Positions 1 through 12,107 of a DNA stretch of 64,000 nt are shown piece after piece. Each line of letters opens with the position of its first letter. The first letter of the stretch is position 1. Source of the stretch: Phascolomyces articulosus (Eukaryota > Mucoromycota > Mucoromycetes > Mucorales > Lichtheimiaceae); contig JAIXMP010000008.1 in NCBI GenBank assembly GCA_025677815.1, forward strand, positions 124,001 through 188,000. The letters run 5' to 3'. Made by a program: the position numbers and the translations under genes. Below the pieces are notes generated by a model. The model was not told where the DNA came from. It ran no database searches and saw nothing but the letters and a program-made list of their open reading frames with translations.

Positions 1-1642
1 TTTGTTGTGCATAAGCGATGGCATCTTGCTGTGATTCAATTTCCTCGTTCTCTTTGAAGGTGTTCAGGTAAAGACGGAGAGAACGAAGCTGTTTGCTAGA
101 CCAAACATCTGCTATTCTTCTAATAGTATTATTATCCAACTCCTCCTGTCCAAATCCAAGTTGACCTAAGGATTGTACATTTTTAGCAACTGCATCCAAT
201 GCATCATCCAACAGGTCATCAAGACCCATAAAGCGTACATAATCCATTTTTTGTTGAAATCGGTTGTTGATGCATGTTGATAACATGCTTTTATCAAATC
301 CTTTACAATAACTAAACTCGACACCTCTTAATGATCGATAATGCTTTTCTCTTTCATCATTCTTAGTTTCTTTATCCCTTTCAGTTGCTGTTGTTGTATC
401 TTTAAGATTAATCCCAATGACTTTCAGTTGTTCCAAGGATGGGAAATGTGACAGAGCAGGCTCAAGATCAAATTTAGGGAAAGCAATGGGTACTCCATCC
501 ACATACACACCCGAAGCATAATTTTCAATGATCAAGGATTGAAGGTGGTAAGCAGCTGCCACCAGATCTCGGTTGATAAAACGTTGCATTGCATTGAATG
601 ATGGTTCGGAACTATAGTCGACCGTTGTATGAAAAGCATCTAGTATTGGTGCATGTTTTTTCAAAAATCGATCCACGCTTTTTGGATTTATCCTGGCACC
701 ATCATAAGTAAGCGATTTGCGACCTTGTTTTCCATATATAATTTCATTTTTCAAATGTGGAATACTGATTTTGTCTCTGATGAATATTGTTCTTGACGAA
801 CGAACGGGCCAAATAGTTTGTAATGATGGGAATGTATCATCTACCCAATCTAAAAATCCTGGCCGATCATTCATCAGTGGGAAGTCATCAAACCCACCCG
901 CTAGATAAAGATGCTTCAATCCAGTAAAATAGGAAAGAATTCGCTTGAATACCACTTGTCTCATTGTTTTATATTGCGAGATTCGAAGTTCTTGTAATCG
1001 TTTCATGGCTTCGATGGCTTGGGTGCTCTTGCTTATTTTATTGGCAACCTCTGCGTCCTTCCAATCACTGAAACCAGTAGCTTGTCTGTTAACAATAGAT
1101 ATGTTGATTTCAAGACACTGTAAGTTTTGACATGAATTAAATAACATGGAAAAAAATGCTTCGGTCGTTGTCTGTGTCATCATGACAATGCACAAATTCG
1201 TTAATGAGTATCTCGTCAAGTGAAACAATACTTTTTGGCCTGGGTCATGATATGCCATGGTTACTAATAGAAAAAAAATATTGCATTTAGTTATTAAAAT
1301 ATAAACTATCAAAAATATGAGTATAAACAACTTACATGAACGGATATTGGTACATTGTAGACCCCAAAGAAAAGCAGCGCCACTAGGAGTATCCTTTAGA
1401 ATATCGACTTTTTGAATATCCTTGCCTTTGATATCATACTGCGAGAGATTATGAGCAATATTCTGGCATTCTGAAATGTCGGACCACATTTTAGATGATG
1501 ATAGAAAAAGGGATCGCCAGGTCTTACATACTTGAATGCATTGGATTCGTTCATGTAAGGACAGATGATTAATAATGAGATTAATTACGTCATAAGGTAA
1601 TGTAGTTAGTAACTTGCAATCTTGATATCTGTTGTTGAACAT
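1..1642 (-). CDS. F-box protein (C-terminus cut by window edge)
   Basis: Two exons, complement(<1..1263, 1336..1642), joined across a 72-bp intron (donor GTAAG, acceptor TATTAG) that keeps the frame open to base 1, giving at least 523 residues. Residues about 15-55 form an F-box: LPYDVINLIINHLS, then IQCIQVCKTWRSLF and a MWSDI end. F-box proteins bind Skp1 and present substrates to SCF ubiquitin ligases. The rest has leucine-spaced stretches like the leucine-rich-repeat-like C-terminal domains common in mucoralean F-box families, but I cannot delimit repeats or name a substrate. The ATG at 1640-1642 is the first Met before the F-box. The stop lies outside the window. F-box call is firm; LRR fold is inference. 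Confidence 0.85.
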   Translation of the reverse strand, partial: MFNNRYQDCKLLTTLPYDVINLIINHLSLHERIQCIQVCKTWRSLFLSSSKMWSDISECQNIAHNLSQYDIKGKDIQKVDILKDTPSGAAFLWGLQCTNIRSCKLFILIFLIVYILITKCNIFFLLVTMAYHDPGQKVLFHLTRYSLTNLCIVMMTQTTTEAFFSMLFNSCQNLQCLEINISIVNRQATGFSDWKDAEVANKISKSTQAIEAMKRLQELRISQYKTMRQVVFKRILSYFTGLKHLYLAGGFDDFPLMNDRPGFLDWVDDTFPSLQTIWPVRSSRTIFIRDKISIPHLKNEIIYGKQGRKSLTYDGARINPKSVDRFLKKHAPILDAFHTTVDYSSEPSFNAMQRFINRDLVAAAYHLQSLIIENYASGVYVDGVPIAFPKFDLEPALSHFPSLEQLKVIGINLKDTTTATERDKETKNDEREKHYRSLRGVEFSYCKGFDKSMLSTCINNRFQQKMDYVRFMGLDDLLDDALDAVAKNVQSLGQLGFGQEELDNNTIRRIADVWSSKQLRSLRLYLNTFKENEEIESQQDAIAYAQQ

Positions 1643-4013
1643 TTAGCTTTTTTCAGAAAGGTATTAATACGTAAGCAAGCCAGTTTAAAAGAAATGCCTG
1701 GTTACGTGTAAGTAGAGTTGAAATGATATAAATAACAACATGTGCAACATTAGATCCATAAAAGTAGTTTGTCGCAGTAAACTTCCTCGTCTCACCACTT
1801 TTCCTTTTTGGATACTCCTTGTACGATTACTTTTATATTATTCTTTATACTTCTTGTAACGCGCAGTAAATTCTGCTTAGCACCATTACATCATTAAATT
1901 ATTATCGCTATCACCAAGAAGCGCACCTTAACATATATTATATCCGCAGTATAATTAGAAAAACTTATTAATATCCTCTCACCAACAAGCAATAAAACAG
2001 TATCTTTCACGTTCTCTTTAAATCTCAAATTATCTTTATTATTTTTATTTGGCTAGCTAAGGTCTTATCTGCCAAAAATAATTACGACAGGTTGATGGAT
2101 TTTGGGGTTTTGGCCACTCATTTATTGAAATAATTTATATAAACCTGTCATTTCATTTCATCTTGATATATTATTGCATTTATTAGAAAATGGTTCAAAG
2201 AGAAAAGGAGTATCCATATATATTAGGGCCTTTCCCACTACATTATATAAATCCATATTTAATTATAGGTTTATTGGAATATTCATTACATGAACTTATT
2301 GATTTAATTCGATAATCCAAATTTTCCTTTGAGTATGAGTCCCGAACGCGTCAAATAACTTCCTGTTAATTCTTGGGGTATATTAAATAAATTATATCAT
2401 CGTATCAGTATCTATAGCTTTTCAAATGATGTTATGGACTGATTTAAAAAAAAGGCACTGTCATGTAGTTGTTACACAGACTCAACTTTTGAATTTTTCT
2501 GCATGTCGGTCTCATCCGTTTTTTTTAGCCACTTGCTTGTTTACCCACCATACTATTCTATAATGTACTTAAAACATAATTGTTTGTTTCAAATCCGCGT
2601 ATGTAGTTTTTCTAAGTGCGCTGCTAATAAAGATAGATAGACGATATTGTTTGTTTTGGGTTCCTGTGCTGTATAATAAATATAATACGATTCTTATAAT
2701 AATTAGTAACATAACGATTTATATAATAAATTCAATCAATATCGTCGAATTGACCACAACTACTAAAGTATCAATGTTATATAATAGACCAGTTATCGAT
2801 CGGTATCCATCATCAGTAATCTGGATAATAAACTTCTAATTATTGATAAACAGAGAAGATTACAACAGTATAAATGCTTTGCAAATGTAGCCAAGATATG
2901 CTTATTAGTAGGCTTACAGCTACAACTAAGGTTATCTTACTACTGAGAAATGAGTTTTTACAGGAGGAATATATTATGCATCGATCTCTTGATCATATCT
3001 CATTTCGCCGGAGATCGATAAAGAAGATATTCATAGACCTTCTTCCTGTCATTGTAGCATATTGTTGTCTAATAAAGCTGTAACGATATCAGGAAAAAGG
3101 CAAGTTAGCTATACTGGCATAAAACTTCTGTATTCTTCCCCTCTTTCATCCTGCAAACACCCCCCTGAAAAAAAACAATAGAGGCAAATATACTATTTCG
3201 AATCATTTTGACCGATGTTTTTTTTTGCATATGCATAATTAGGTTATATGATTAAGTTTGCATAGCATAATTTAAACTGCAAGTAGATAAATCACGTGGG
3301 GACGTGCTTAGCAACAGCCATTACAACAGCAATCGATAATGAGAACAACGGCAGTAATGATACCTATAGAATCAAAGGACAAGAACTCTTATAATAATCA
3401 TTGGTTACGAGAGTATTTTTGAAGAAACAGTTAACTTTATAATAATTCTAAATAAAGACTATTTATCTGTTTTTGGGATTATCAAACATGAAATCAGATA
3501 TTCAAAAAGTATATGTTTTTCCGTGACCCATATCTGGCAATGGAAATGCCCATATAAAACAGCAACAGGCATAAAAAAAACAGCGATCCCGTGCAACAGC
3601 TATTCGGAGAACTGTTATTTTAGAGTGACACATGAGATAAATTTCTTCTTTCTTGGCATAAAATAAACTTTTTAGCTATGCAAAATAACAAGAAATAAGA
3701 AGGACTATTAATACTTCTTCACCATGAATGACTTGTGAATAACAAAAAACCTTTATTATGCCTATAAGCCTTGGCAAAAACCAACAAATGAGAATTTTTA
3801 GTGTATAATCATAATAATAAATAATTCTGCAAAAAAAAAAAAAAATTGATGGTTGTACAAAAGGATATACCGTTTCTTCATCAATAAAAAATCTGGCCTT
3901 TTTTTCATCATTTAACAGCCTTCCCGTTACTTCTTCTTTCCCTTCTTCTTTCTTTTCTTCATCACTTTTTTACCTCTTGTGTATGCTGTGAATATAGACA
4001 GATATTAATAGAT
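1643..4013. other. Intergenic, between divergent genes
   Basis: AT-rich spacer of about 2.4 kb. It must contain the promoters of the F-box gene (reading left) and the aspartic protease gene (reading right). The last 120 bp before 4014 are rich in T and C, a common fungal core-promoter texture. Short open frames at 2651-2839 and 2874-3083 show no recognisable protein features. I see no RNA gene or mobile element. Confidence 0.5.
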
Positions 4014-5635
4014 ATGCATATCACTACATCCGCTTTAATATTAGTGTCATCGGCAGCTGCCTATGGTGCTTCTCTTTCACAAGGTTCAGGTCCTGTCATT
4101 CGACTTCCATTACGACGCTCTGCAAGAAATTTAGATGTATTAACTGCTCGTCAACAGCAATCTATTCAAAAACGCGATCCATTTCAAACAACTCTTTATA
4201 ATGATGGTGGTTCGCAATATCTTGTTCAGGTGGGTATTGGTTCACCTTTACAAAATTTTACTGTAACTTTAGATACTGGAAGGTAAAAGAAAATATATAT
4301 ATTTATAAATATATATTTATTAATAAATTAATTGGGCGTGAATTTGAGTATGATGGTGGTGAGTGAGACCTCCTTTTTTAATTAGCGGCTAAAAAAAACC
4401 ACATAATTTTTTTTTAATTACGCAGTGCCGATTTATGGGTACCTTCTACTGATTGTCCTACAAGCCAATGTCCCTATGATCGATTCGATTCATCAAAATC
4501 TTCTTCTTTTAATGCCTCCACAGAATCATTTGGCATTGTTTATGGCATTGGTTCTGTAAATGGTACCTATGTTACTGACACTGTCAATGTCGCAGGTGTA
4601 GCCGTTCAGAATCAACAATTCGGTTTGGCAACCTCAACAGCCGATATTCTTACAAATCCAACCACGCTAGGCGGAAGTGGAACAAATATTCCATCCCCCA
4701 CGGATAATTCAACACAATCACAAGGACCCGTTGGAAATGGTATTTTGGGTCTTGGTTATCCCAAACTAACAGCTGCATCCAGTCAAGGCGAACCCGTCTA
4801 TAATCCTTTTGTCTTTAACTTAATGGATCAAAAGTTGATTCAACAACCTATTTTTTCAGTGTATATGAATAATGCCGATGAAGAAGGTTGGGTGGGTGAA
4901 GTTATCTTTGGTGGTACCGATAACACAAAATACACCGGTGAAATTGCTTACTTGCCTGTAGCTCAAATACAAACCTCGGGTAATCCATTGGATTCGGTTC
5001 TGGGCAGTTCTAATGACGCTTACTATTATTGGATGGTGTATGGTCAAGGTGTTGCTATTGGTAACTCTCAATCATCCGCCGTTAGCAATATGACGTTTGA
5101 ATCTGCAACTCCATTTATTATTGATACTGGTACCACATTGACATATTTACCCGATAATGTGGCTATTCAAGTTGCTGAAGGATTGGTGGGTCAAGGCAAT
5201 TATCAATTGGATCGTCAATCACAAGTGTTTATGGCTACTTGTTCTGCTGCAGATAAAGGGGCTACTTTACAATTACAAATGTCTTCATCTGATAAAGTGA
5301 GCAGTAATCCAGTGACATTGACAGTCCCCGTTTCTGAACTTTTGATTCCTTATGATGGACCTACCGTGGATACTGCTACTACATGTATTCTTGGTATTGC
5401 CCCTATTGGTAGTAGCAGCGGCATGTTCTTAATTGGTGATTCGGTTCTTCGTAGCTCTTATTTGGTGTTTGATATGGGTGAAAATAGGATTGGTTTTGCT
5501 GCTGCAAATAATGTTCCCGGTAGTGTCAATGGCGTGGGTTCTTCTTCATCCTCAGTTGTGTTGGCAACTGATACTCTTCCTATGTTACTACCATTTTTAG
5601 TGTCCGTTATTGGCGTATTATTATCCTCCATGTAA
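4014..5635 (+). CDS. Pepsin-type aspartic protease, probably GPI-anchored
   Basis: Two exons, 4014-4282 and 4426-5635, encode 492 residues. The splice rebuilds the first catalytic motif: LDTG ends exon 1 and S(ADLWVPS) opens exon 2, giving DTGS with Asp at about 87. The second motif, FIIDTGTTLTYLP, has Asp at about 323, so both A1-family catalytic aspartates are present. Residues 1-20 look like a signal peptide. IQKRD just upstream of the mature domain is a Kex2-type site, so residues up to about 54 are probably a propeptide. The protein ends in a Ser-rich stretch and a hydrophobic tail with no charged residue after it, as in GPI-anchored yapsins. It likely acts at the cell surface or wall. 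A mutated relative lies about 1.3 kb downstream. Confidence 0.93.
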
Positions 5636-6947
5636 AAAATTACAATACATTTGCTTATTCCCTGTAATATCATTATACAATTTCATTTTTTCCAACATTA
5701 TCATACAATTTATGCACATTTTGCTTCCTCTTTTGTTGTACCAACATTTTTTTATCACCATTTATCCATATGATTAAAGTAGAAAGATATACATTTTTTT
5801 CATCTAATAAAGGTCATTATATTTTATATACGTATAAATATTAAAAAAAAGGGGAAACTTACCAATGCACTCTTTTTATTGGTGTAAGAAAATAAATATC
5901 TCATTATTAGAGGTTTTTTTCACAAATGCCTATAGGCTTTTTTTTGTCTTTGCATAAATAAACTGATGTCAGTTAATTTCTAATTATATGCAAATTGGTA
6001 AATCCTCACTTATGATTATTTAGTATCTATGCAGGCTTCTATTAAACTACAATCATAACAGGAGAAATATATAAAACCATTGAATACAAAGTGATTCAAA
6101 GAAATAAATATAAATAATTGAGAGTCATTAACTATATACACATCATAACTAGTGATGATAATTAAATGTTAATCATATTTTAAAAGATACGTATACCTGT
6201 AGTGATAAAAGAAGTGTAACTAACAACATCAGATTTGTAATTATTTTACCTTTCCTCTCCTCCTTTCTTTATACATTATACTACTGCCATTATATATTAT
6301 ATATAGAACAGTAAATGAAGAAAAAGTTTACAGTAAAATAAAATCTTAAAATTTATGCTTGAATAAATAAACGTAGCATCTTTCATATGCATGATATAAT
6401 CATTGTCAATGGTAAATCTCTTTCTTTCAGAATAGTAAATACTGATAATAAGCTTAGAGAGAGAGACGAACTTAAAGATGAAGAAAAAAATCCTAATTGT
6501 CTTCTCTTTTTCTTCTTTATTTTCTGTAGAAAAAAAGTGGTGTTATGAAGGCCATCATTATTTTTCATTTTCTGTTTTAATTATCAATTGTCGTTGATTA
6601 TTATCATTATCATTTTTCTTTAACTATTGTATTACAACAGAAGCAACAGATAATTCACTATTATCGTCACGAACGATTCATTGAAGACAACGCCAACAAA
6701 AACAAAAGCAGCAACAACAGGTTCATTTTCATCATAAGCCCCTCGATCTTTTTCCTTGCACAACAATATACATTACGAAACAAACAAATAATGATGCGGG
6801 GCCAGGATATTTGGTTTTAGTTAGTATTTATTAGTCCACCCCCTTAATCATGTGTAGTTGTTTTGGATACGTAATGCGTAGTAGACTAATAAATAATTGA
6901 AGTAGCAAATGTTTTCTTACATTATCATATCTATATATTTTATAAAG
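5636..6947. other. Intergenic between protease and its decayed copy
   Basis: AT-rich spacer holding the 3' flank of the intact protease. If the second copy once had a first exon it should lie near 6500-6850, but I cannot recognise one. Nothing else is identifiable. Confidence 0.5.
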
Positions 6948-8350
6948 CGCTGACTCATGGGTACCTTCAGCGAATTGTCCACAACCTGAATAACCCTATA
7001 CACGATTCAATAAAACATTATCTCAATCATTCTAGAATACAACAAATAAGAACAATAATAGTTACTACGAGTTTAATATTGCTTATAGCACAGAGAGCGC
7101 CGTTGGATGTTATGTAGCCGATACTGTCGAAATTGGTCATGCTCGTCTCGAAAATCCACAATCCATCCTACCTAACTCAAGCGAGAATGTTATCTTGATG
7201 CTGGATATACTATCGATGTTGACTCAAATGATACGATTGATTATTTAGCTGCCAATGGAATTTTGGGCATTCGTTATCCAAAATAAACATCCTCCGATAT
7301 ATATTATAATGGGTCTTCACAAGGTTGCAATTAAATTATCAGAGAAGTTTGGACTTTCGACATAAAAGGAAAAGATCTGTTGTGAGGACCTAATACATTT
7401 GTATTTAATTTGGTAGATCAAGGATTAATAATTGATCAATCCGTATTATCCATTTTTATGAATTCTATCTATGATTATGGGTAGCCAGGTGGAGTCATGT
7501 TTGGTTGTATTGATTCAACGAAATATCAAGGTGAATTGTTATATACACCTGTCGCTTGCCAAGAGTATAGCCATGCTCAACAAGGAGGAATATTTTGGTA
7601 TTTATGCCTATTAAATGGTGTATGACCAATCCATCCATGTCTAGACACTTGACACATCAAACATAACAAGTCAAGAGAAAAATAATCCTATGGATGGTGT
7701 AGACAAGGAAAAACCAGAACCAAACAGTAACAGTGGGTTGGATGGATCTTTTGAAATAGAAGAGCAAGCATTCGCTAAACGCTTTGTTCATGACATGGTT
7801 AACCAAGAAAACGTTATCTCGGATGCAATTATCGAGTACATTTTATTATTGTGAACTGTGCTTTACAATCCACACCTTTCCGGTTAGACCTGGGATTCGT
7901 TTCATCTTATCGTACCAATAATAATGCGTAATAACAGTAATCATGTTCCAAAAACAACACACTCAACCACACACCACTTGGAGAAGAACAAGTAGATGAA
8001 GATAATATGAATGAGCAAAATTTACGCGTCAGTCTTTCCATTAGAGTCTGACTCATTGGAGAATGCCGAAAAATCTATGTTTGGTGTTGCTCGTTAGATA
8101 GGAGATGTTACTGTCTCTCTTAGCTCATCTGATATGATTTTAATTGATGATTCCGTATTGCGATCCATGTATTTGGTTTTTGACATGTCCAATAATTAAA
8201 TCGGATTCGCTGTATCTGTCAATTCCTTGAGTGCTATTCGGCGTGATGTTTTACCATTTTCTAATCCTTTCCCTTCTTCCTCATCCTCGCCAATACTACC
8301 GTCATTACCATCTGACGGAATTGATGATGGTGAATACCAGGAACTGTAGG
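6948..8350 (+). pseudogene. Decayed aspartic protease copy
   Basis: Translated pieces match the upstream protease in the same order. ADSWVPSANCPQPE at 6949 corresponds to ADLWVPSTDCPTSQ, followed by a stop and PYTRFN. AANGILGIRYPK near 7250 corresponds to NGILGLGYPK. FVFNLVDQGLI near 7400 corresponds to FVFNLMDQKLI. GVMFGCIDSTKYQGELLY near 7495 corresponds to the VIFGGTDNTKYTGEIAY block. DDSVLRSMYLVFDMSNN near 8150 corresponds to DSVLRSSYLVFDMGEN, again followed by a stop and IGFA. There are several in-frame stops and frame changes, and neither DTG active-site motif is visible, so it cannot encode an active enzyme. The first exon is not recognisable. It most likely arose by tandem duplication of the neighbour and then decayed. 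Confidence 0.9.
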
Positions 8351-9397
8351 ACGGGTCCTCACCAGCAGTAAGTATCTCCTTATCCTTTTTATAAAATATT
8401 ATTATTAACCTACGTATTAAAACAATCCAAACCCATGATCACTTGGAAGAAGTATAGTCACTACAAGTAAAAAAAGTATAATGCGCACAATAAACATCAT
8501 TATTATGGATTAATTATTATTATTATTAATTACAGATAATAAGTGTACTTCAACATATTTTCCCTCCTGTTACGTCAAACACATAACACATAGTTATTAC
8601 ACATGATATCTAATAAGAGAAGACCTGAGGTATTTTTTATCATTTTTCAATAGTATTATTATCAACTGAGCATTTGACCTACTCAATGCGTTTTTAGATG
8701 CCTACCATATCGAACTTTATATTTTAACGTAGCTTAAGCAGCTTAAATCAAGTGTCATTTTAGGAAAGGGTTTGGTTCAATGTACGTATGTACCAATGAT
8801 CACTACAAACACAACTGTCTGTGACATTGTGTATTTTCATTTTATTCAATTGCGTTGTGATTTTATTTATGTTGGTATTGATGGATAGATACACGCTGTA
8901 AAACCATCTCCTCCAAATACAATTTTATGTAATTTCTTTGCATTATTGAAAAATGTGGAGCTTCCCGTTTAAAGAACCTTTTTCCACCCGAAAACTCCTG
9001 CAATATAATAACAAAACATATTGTGTAAATAGAATATCCTATCATGTTTGAATAAAAACTTTCTTTGCATGAAATTATTTCTGTTACCAAGCAAAAGTAA
9101 ATTATTACACTCACGCGCGCTCTTTCTCCCTTATCCACTAAATAACACGCGCAGTAATTCTTATACAATCACAAGAAACTCATATCATGCAATCAATAAT
9201 ACCCTACACTAATCCATTTTGTACTCTAAAAAATAAACATCAAAAATCCCAAATCAACCCATCCTTTTTCCAAACAAATCAAAGAAAAAAATATAGACTC
9301 GAACAATAATAAAGTTGTGTTGTAAGTTGCTTTTGCAAAATGACAATTTTTGGTTGTTTTTTGGTTTTAGTCGTAGAAAATATCTTTGACTCTAAGT
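8351..9397. other. Intergenic
   Basis: AT-rich spacer between the protease relic and the 3' end of the ribosomal P1 gene. The small frame at 8863-9168 (-) has no recognisable domain. No other signal seen. Confidence 0.5.
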
Positions 9398-9933
9398 TTA
9401 GTCGAAAAGACCTATTATAATAAAATAAAACAAGATAATGTTGATATTAGTATTGTCATTTCCCAATTCATTCTATAAAAAAAAGCCTGAATTAATCTTA
9501 CCGAAGCCCATGTCTTCATCGGATTCTTCCTTTTCTTCTTCCTTAGCTTCTTCAGCAGCAGCTTCTTCAGTAGCAGCACCACCGGCAGCGGCAGCACCAC
9601 CAGCGGCAGCAGCACCACCAGCAGCACCAACGTTGAAGATGAGTTCCTTAAGATCTTGACCTTCAAGAGCCTTGGCGTAGAGAGAGAACCAGATAGGTTC
9701 GATTTCGGTCAAACCGGCTTCCTTGACAAGAGTTTGGAGCTTGTCAGCCTATATTCATTTTTTTAAAAATATATTTTTTAATGTTATTCCATCAAGTTGA
9801 GTTTGAGTCGATTTGGGAATTTTGGTGTTTGACGAAATTTTAATGTATTGAAAATCGATTAGCTTACGGTGACTTCAACGTTATCATCCTTGAGGATGAG
9901 AGCAGCGTAGACAATGGCAAGATCCGAAGACAT
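9398..9933 (-). CDS. RPP1: 60S acidic ribosomal protein P1
   Basis: Three exons, complement(9398..9411, 9502..9748, 9868..9933), encode 108 residues. The N-terminal dimerisation domain starts [17 protein letters not shown] and continues through [18 protein letters not shown]. An Ala/Gly-rich hinge (about 60-82) and an acidic Lys/Glu run follow. The terminal [11 protein letters not shown] is the conserved stalk-protein tail that recruits elongation factors. The last exon is only 14 nt: a G on the second exon plus GT on the third makes Gly, followed by LFD and the stop. P1 pairs with P2 on the P0 stalk of the large subunit. The start is the ATG at 9931-9933; exon 1 is exactly 22 codons. Length and tail fit the P1 family. 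Confidence 0.97.
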
Positions 9934-10607
9934 GCTGTTTTAATAAAAAATAAAGAGAATTCAATGGTCAATACATATGGATGGATGGATGGTTTTATAG
10001 ATTATATAGTCTGGATGGATGGATGGGTATTCATATATATATATACATACGCGATTATAGCAAAAAGAGGCTGTTCCTTGGTTCCAATGCTCAACTAATT
10101 TTGTCTACAAGCAGCGCGGCTGCTTCTATAGCACTGGCCAATCAAAATTAACCCCTCAATCCCAATTTTTTTTTCTTATCGAGGTGCATGCATAATAACA
10201 TTTCTTTATGTTGCCAGAAAGTATCTTTTTATTATTTTCTATCATATAGTACCCCTCTACTAAAGCTTCGGTGACTATATCTATCCACACCGTGTCATTT
10301 ATAGATTTTATCTCGTAGATTACACACGATATTATCAAAAGCAGCATTGACGCAATCCTCAAATACAAATAACTACTTTAAATTTTATAATATACAAATT
10401 TGGATTTTGGATATTTGCTTTGTATTGATATAATAAACGCTGAAATGAAAAACGTGTTTGTCGCTTCTTGAGTATATCAATAGACTGTTCACATCTACTG
10501 CATCCATAATTTCAAATATACATTGTTTCCAATAAAGATCAAACAATTCGGTCACACCCAGTTTTTTTTTTTGTCCTTCAAAGGTGATGCTTTATTATTA
10601 TTATTTT
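9934..10607. other. Intergenic; P1 upstream region with ATGG repeats
   Basis: Contains the promoter side of the P1 gene. Two short runs of an ATGG tetranucleotide repeat lie at about 9977-9992 and 10011-10026, next to a TA-rich stretch. The 3' flank of COX23 fills the right end. No gene recognised. Confidence 0.5.
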
Positions 10608-10972
10608 TTACAGTTGACCAGCTCTGCGTAACTGACGTCGTTCCTCTAACTATGGAGTATAGATCCAAAAAGAATGGGCATAATTAATAATTGCAAAATA
10701 TTTCTTTTAATAAAATAATATTTTGATGGCACTTAGGATTAACTTACCCATTTCTTTTTACATTCTCGGTATTGAAGAAAAAAATAATCGCATTTGCTCT
10801 TGTCATAATTGTTTTTATCCAGGCACTTCATACTTTGTTTTTCTTCTAGAGCACAAGGATTCATGTATTTGGTCGTTTCCTTTTTCTTAAACTTGTCATT
10901 GAAATCACTTGGTGTGGAGAACTCGTCAAACGTTGGCTTTGGAGGTGGTGGTGCTGGTTTTGTCAATGGCAT
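10608..10972 (-). CDS. COX23: Cytochrome c oxidase assembly protein COX23 (CHCH)
   Basis: Two exons, complement(10608..10649, 10748..10972), encode 88 residues. The core has twin cysteine motifs: C-x9-C in NPCALEEKQSMKCLDKN, and C-x9-C in CDYFFLQYRECKKKW. These form the disulfide-linked CHCH hairpin. The spacing and the N-P-C...K-C-D pattern match Cox23/CHCHD7, a soluble intermembrane-space factor needed for copper delivery and cytochrome c oxidase assembly. The N-terminus is proline-rich. Splicing replaces the read-through VS-stop with a basic tail, LEERRQLRRAGQL, typical of the family; donor GTAAGT and acceptor CATAG keep phase 0. It is transcribed divergently from eRF1. Confidence 0.88.
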
Positions 10973-12107
10973 AATAGAGTGAATGTGTTTTGTAAAAGTT
11001 AAAAAAACAGAATCAACAGTGTATTTCTATTTGTACAACCCCCCTCCCTCACAAGCGGAGCTATTTGTACCAACTCTCACGCCTTAGCAACTGATTTTAT
11101 TTGCATGAAAAAAAAAACCTGAAGTTTGTTGTACCTGATGATAGAATCATTTCATTTCATCAGCCATGGAACGACAACTTGCTTTTTTTTACTCTCATAT
11201 CATATTGATAATTATTATGTAGCGGCACCCCAATACTAGTGTTATGTACACCAGAAGAACTTTCGATAGTAATATTTTTTATTATCTATCGATTATTTAC
11301 CCTCATACCCGTACCAGTAAATATAGGAGTGAGAAGACCAATGTCTTGTAGTTGTACATTATCTCTGCTGTACTCAACAAGATATCCAGCATGTCTATTA
11401 ACAATTACCCATGGAAAAGTGATACGAATAATAAGTTCCCATGACAAATAATTTCAATTATGTAATTAGGTCATGTAAGTAAACTCCAGCAGTTATATGA
11501 TTTTTTGCTTTATTGGAATTCGATTATATACGTATTATACGAAGGTGGCGCTGATGAACAAATTCCATTCAAGTCAAAGTGTATGCTGCGTAAGCTGCGG
11601 TCCAAATAATGAAATGCTGCGGAAACGTCGCAAAGAAACTGAACAACAAAGGCAGAGATAGCTACAAGTTCTGCATGGTAATATAATACATCCTTACCAT
11701 TGAGGTAAACCTGTTTCCCAATACTAATGCAACAGTATAGTAATGAATCTCCAACGACACTTTATTCTGTAGCTTCTGAAAATCATTTGTTGTTTTGGGG
11801 CAACATGCGTTTGCAGAAACTTTCTGATAATCCCTATCCCATCCAACACTAAACTATACAAGGAAACTCTATGCGCTGGAAACCCATGAACTTTACCATT
11901 AACAGCAGAATGATCCAAACTATTCCATTCTCTCAAAGACAAAGAAAAAAAAGCTCATGCACTGGTTTTTTTCCCCTGTGACGTTGCAACAAACTTCACA
12001 CACTAGCTATATAAAAGGGGCTTTCTGTTGAATAATTTATCACAGTTAAAATAATCATACTTTTTTCTCTTTCTCGTTTCTTTTGTCTCGCTCATTCTCT
12101 TTACGCA
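10973..12107. other. Intergenic between divergent COX23 and eRF1
   Basis: Shared upstream region. A frame at 11724-11942 (-) of 72 codons carries no recognisable domain. A clear TATA box belonging to eRF1 sits at its right end and is listed separately. The rest is unassigned. Confidence 0.5.
12008..12017 (+). promoter_or_regulatory. TATA box of eRF1 gene
   Basis: TATATAAAAG lies 91 bp upstream of the eRF1 ATG and is followed by a CT-rich stretch (TTTTTTCTCTTTCTCG) where transcription probably starts. Position and sequence fit a canonical TATA element; no experimental support. Confidence 0.6.

Noticed and set aside
9438..9659. Ala/Pro-rich plus-strand frame opposite P1
   Set aside because: Antisense of the Ala-rich hinge of ribosomal P1.
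11724..11942. 72-codon minus-strand frame in the COX23-eRF1 spacer
   Set aside because: No recognisable domain and no splice partners; treated as chance.
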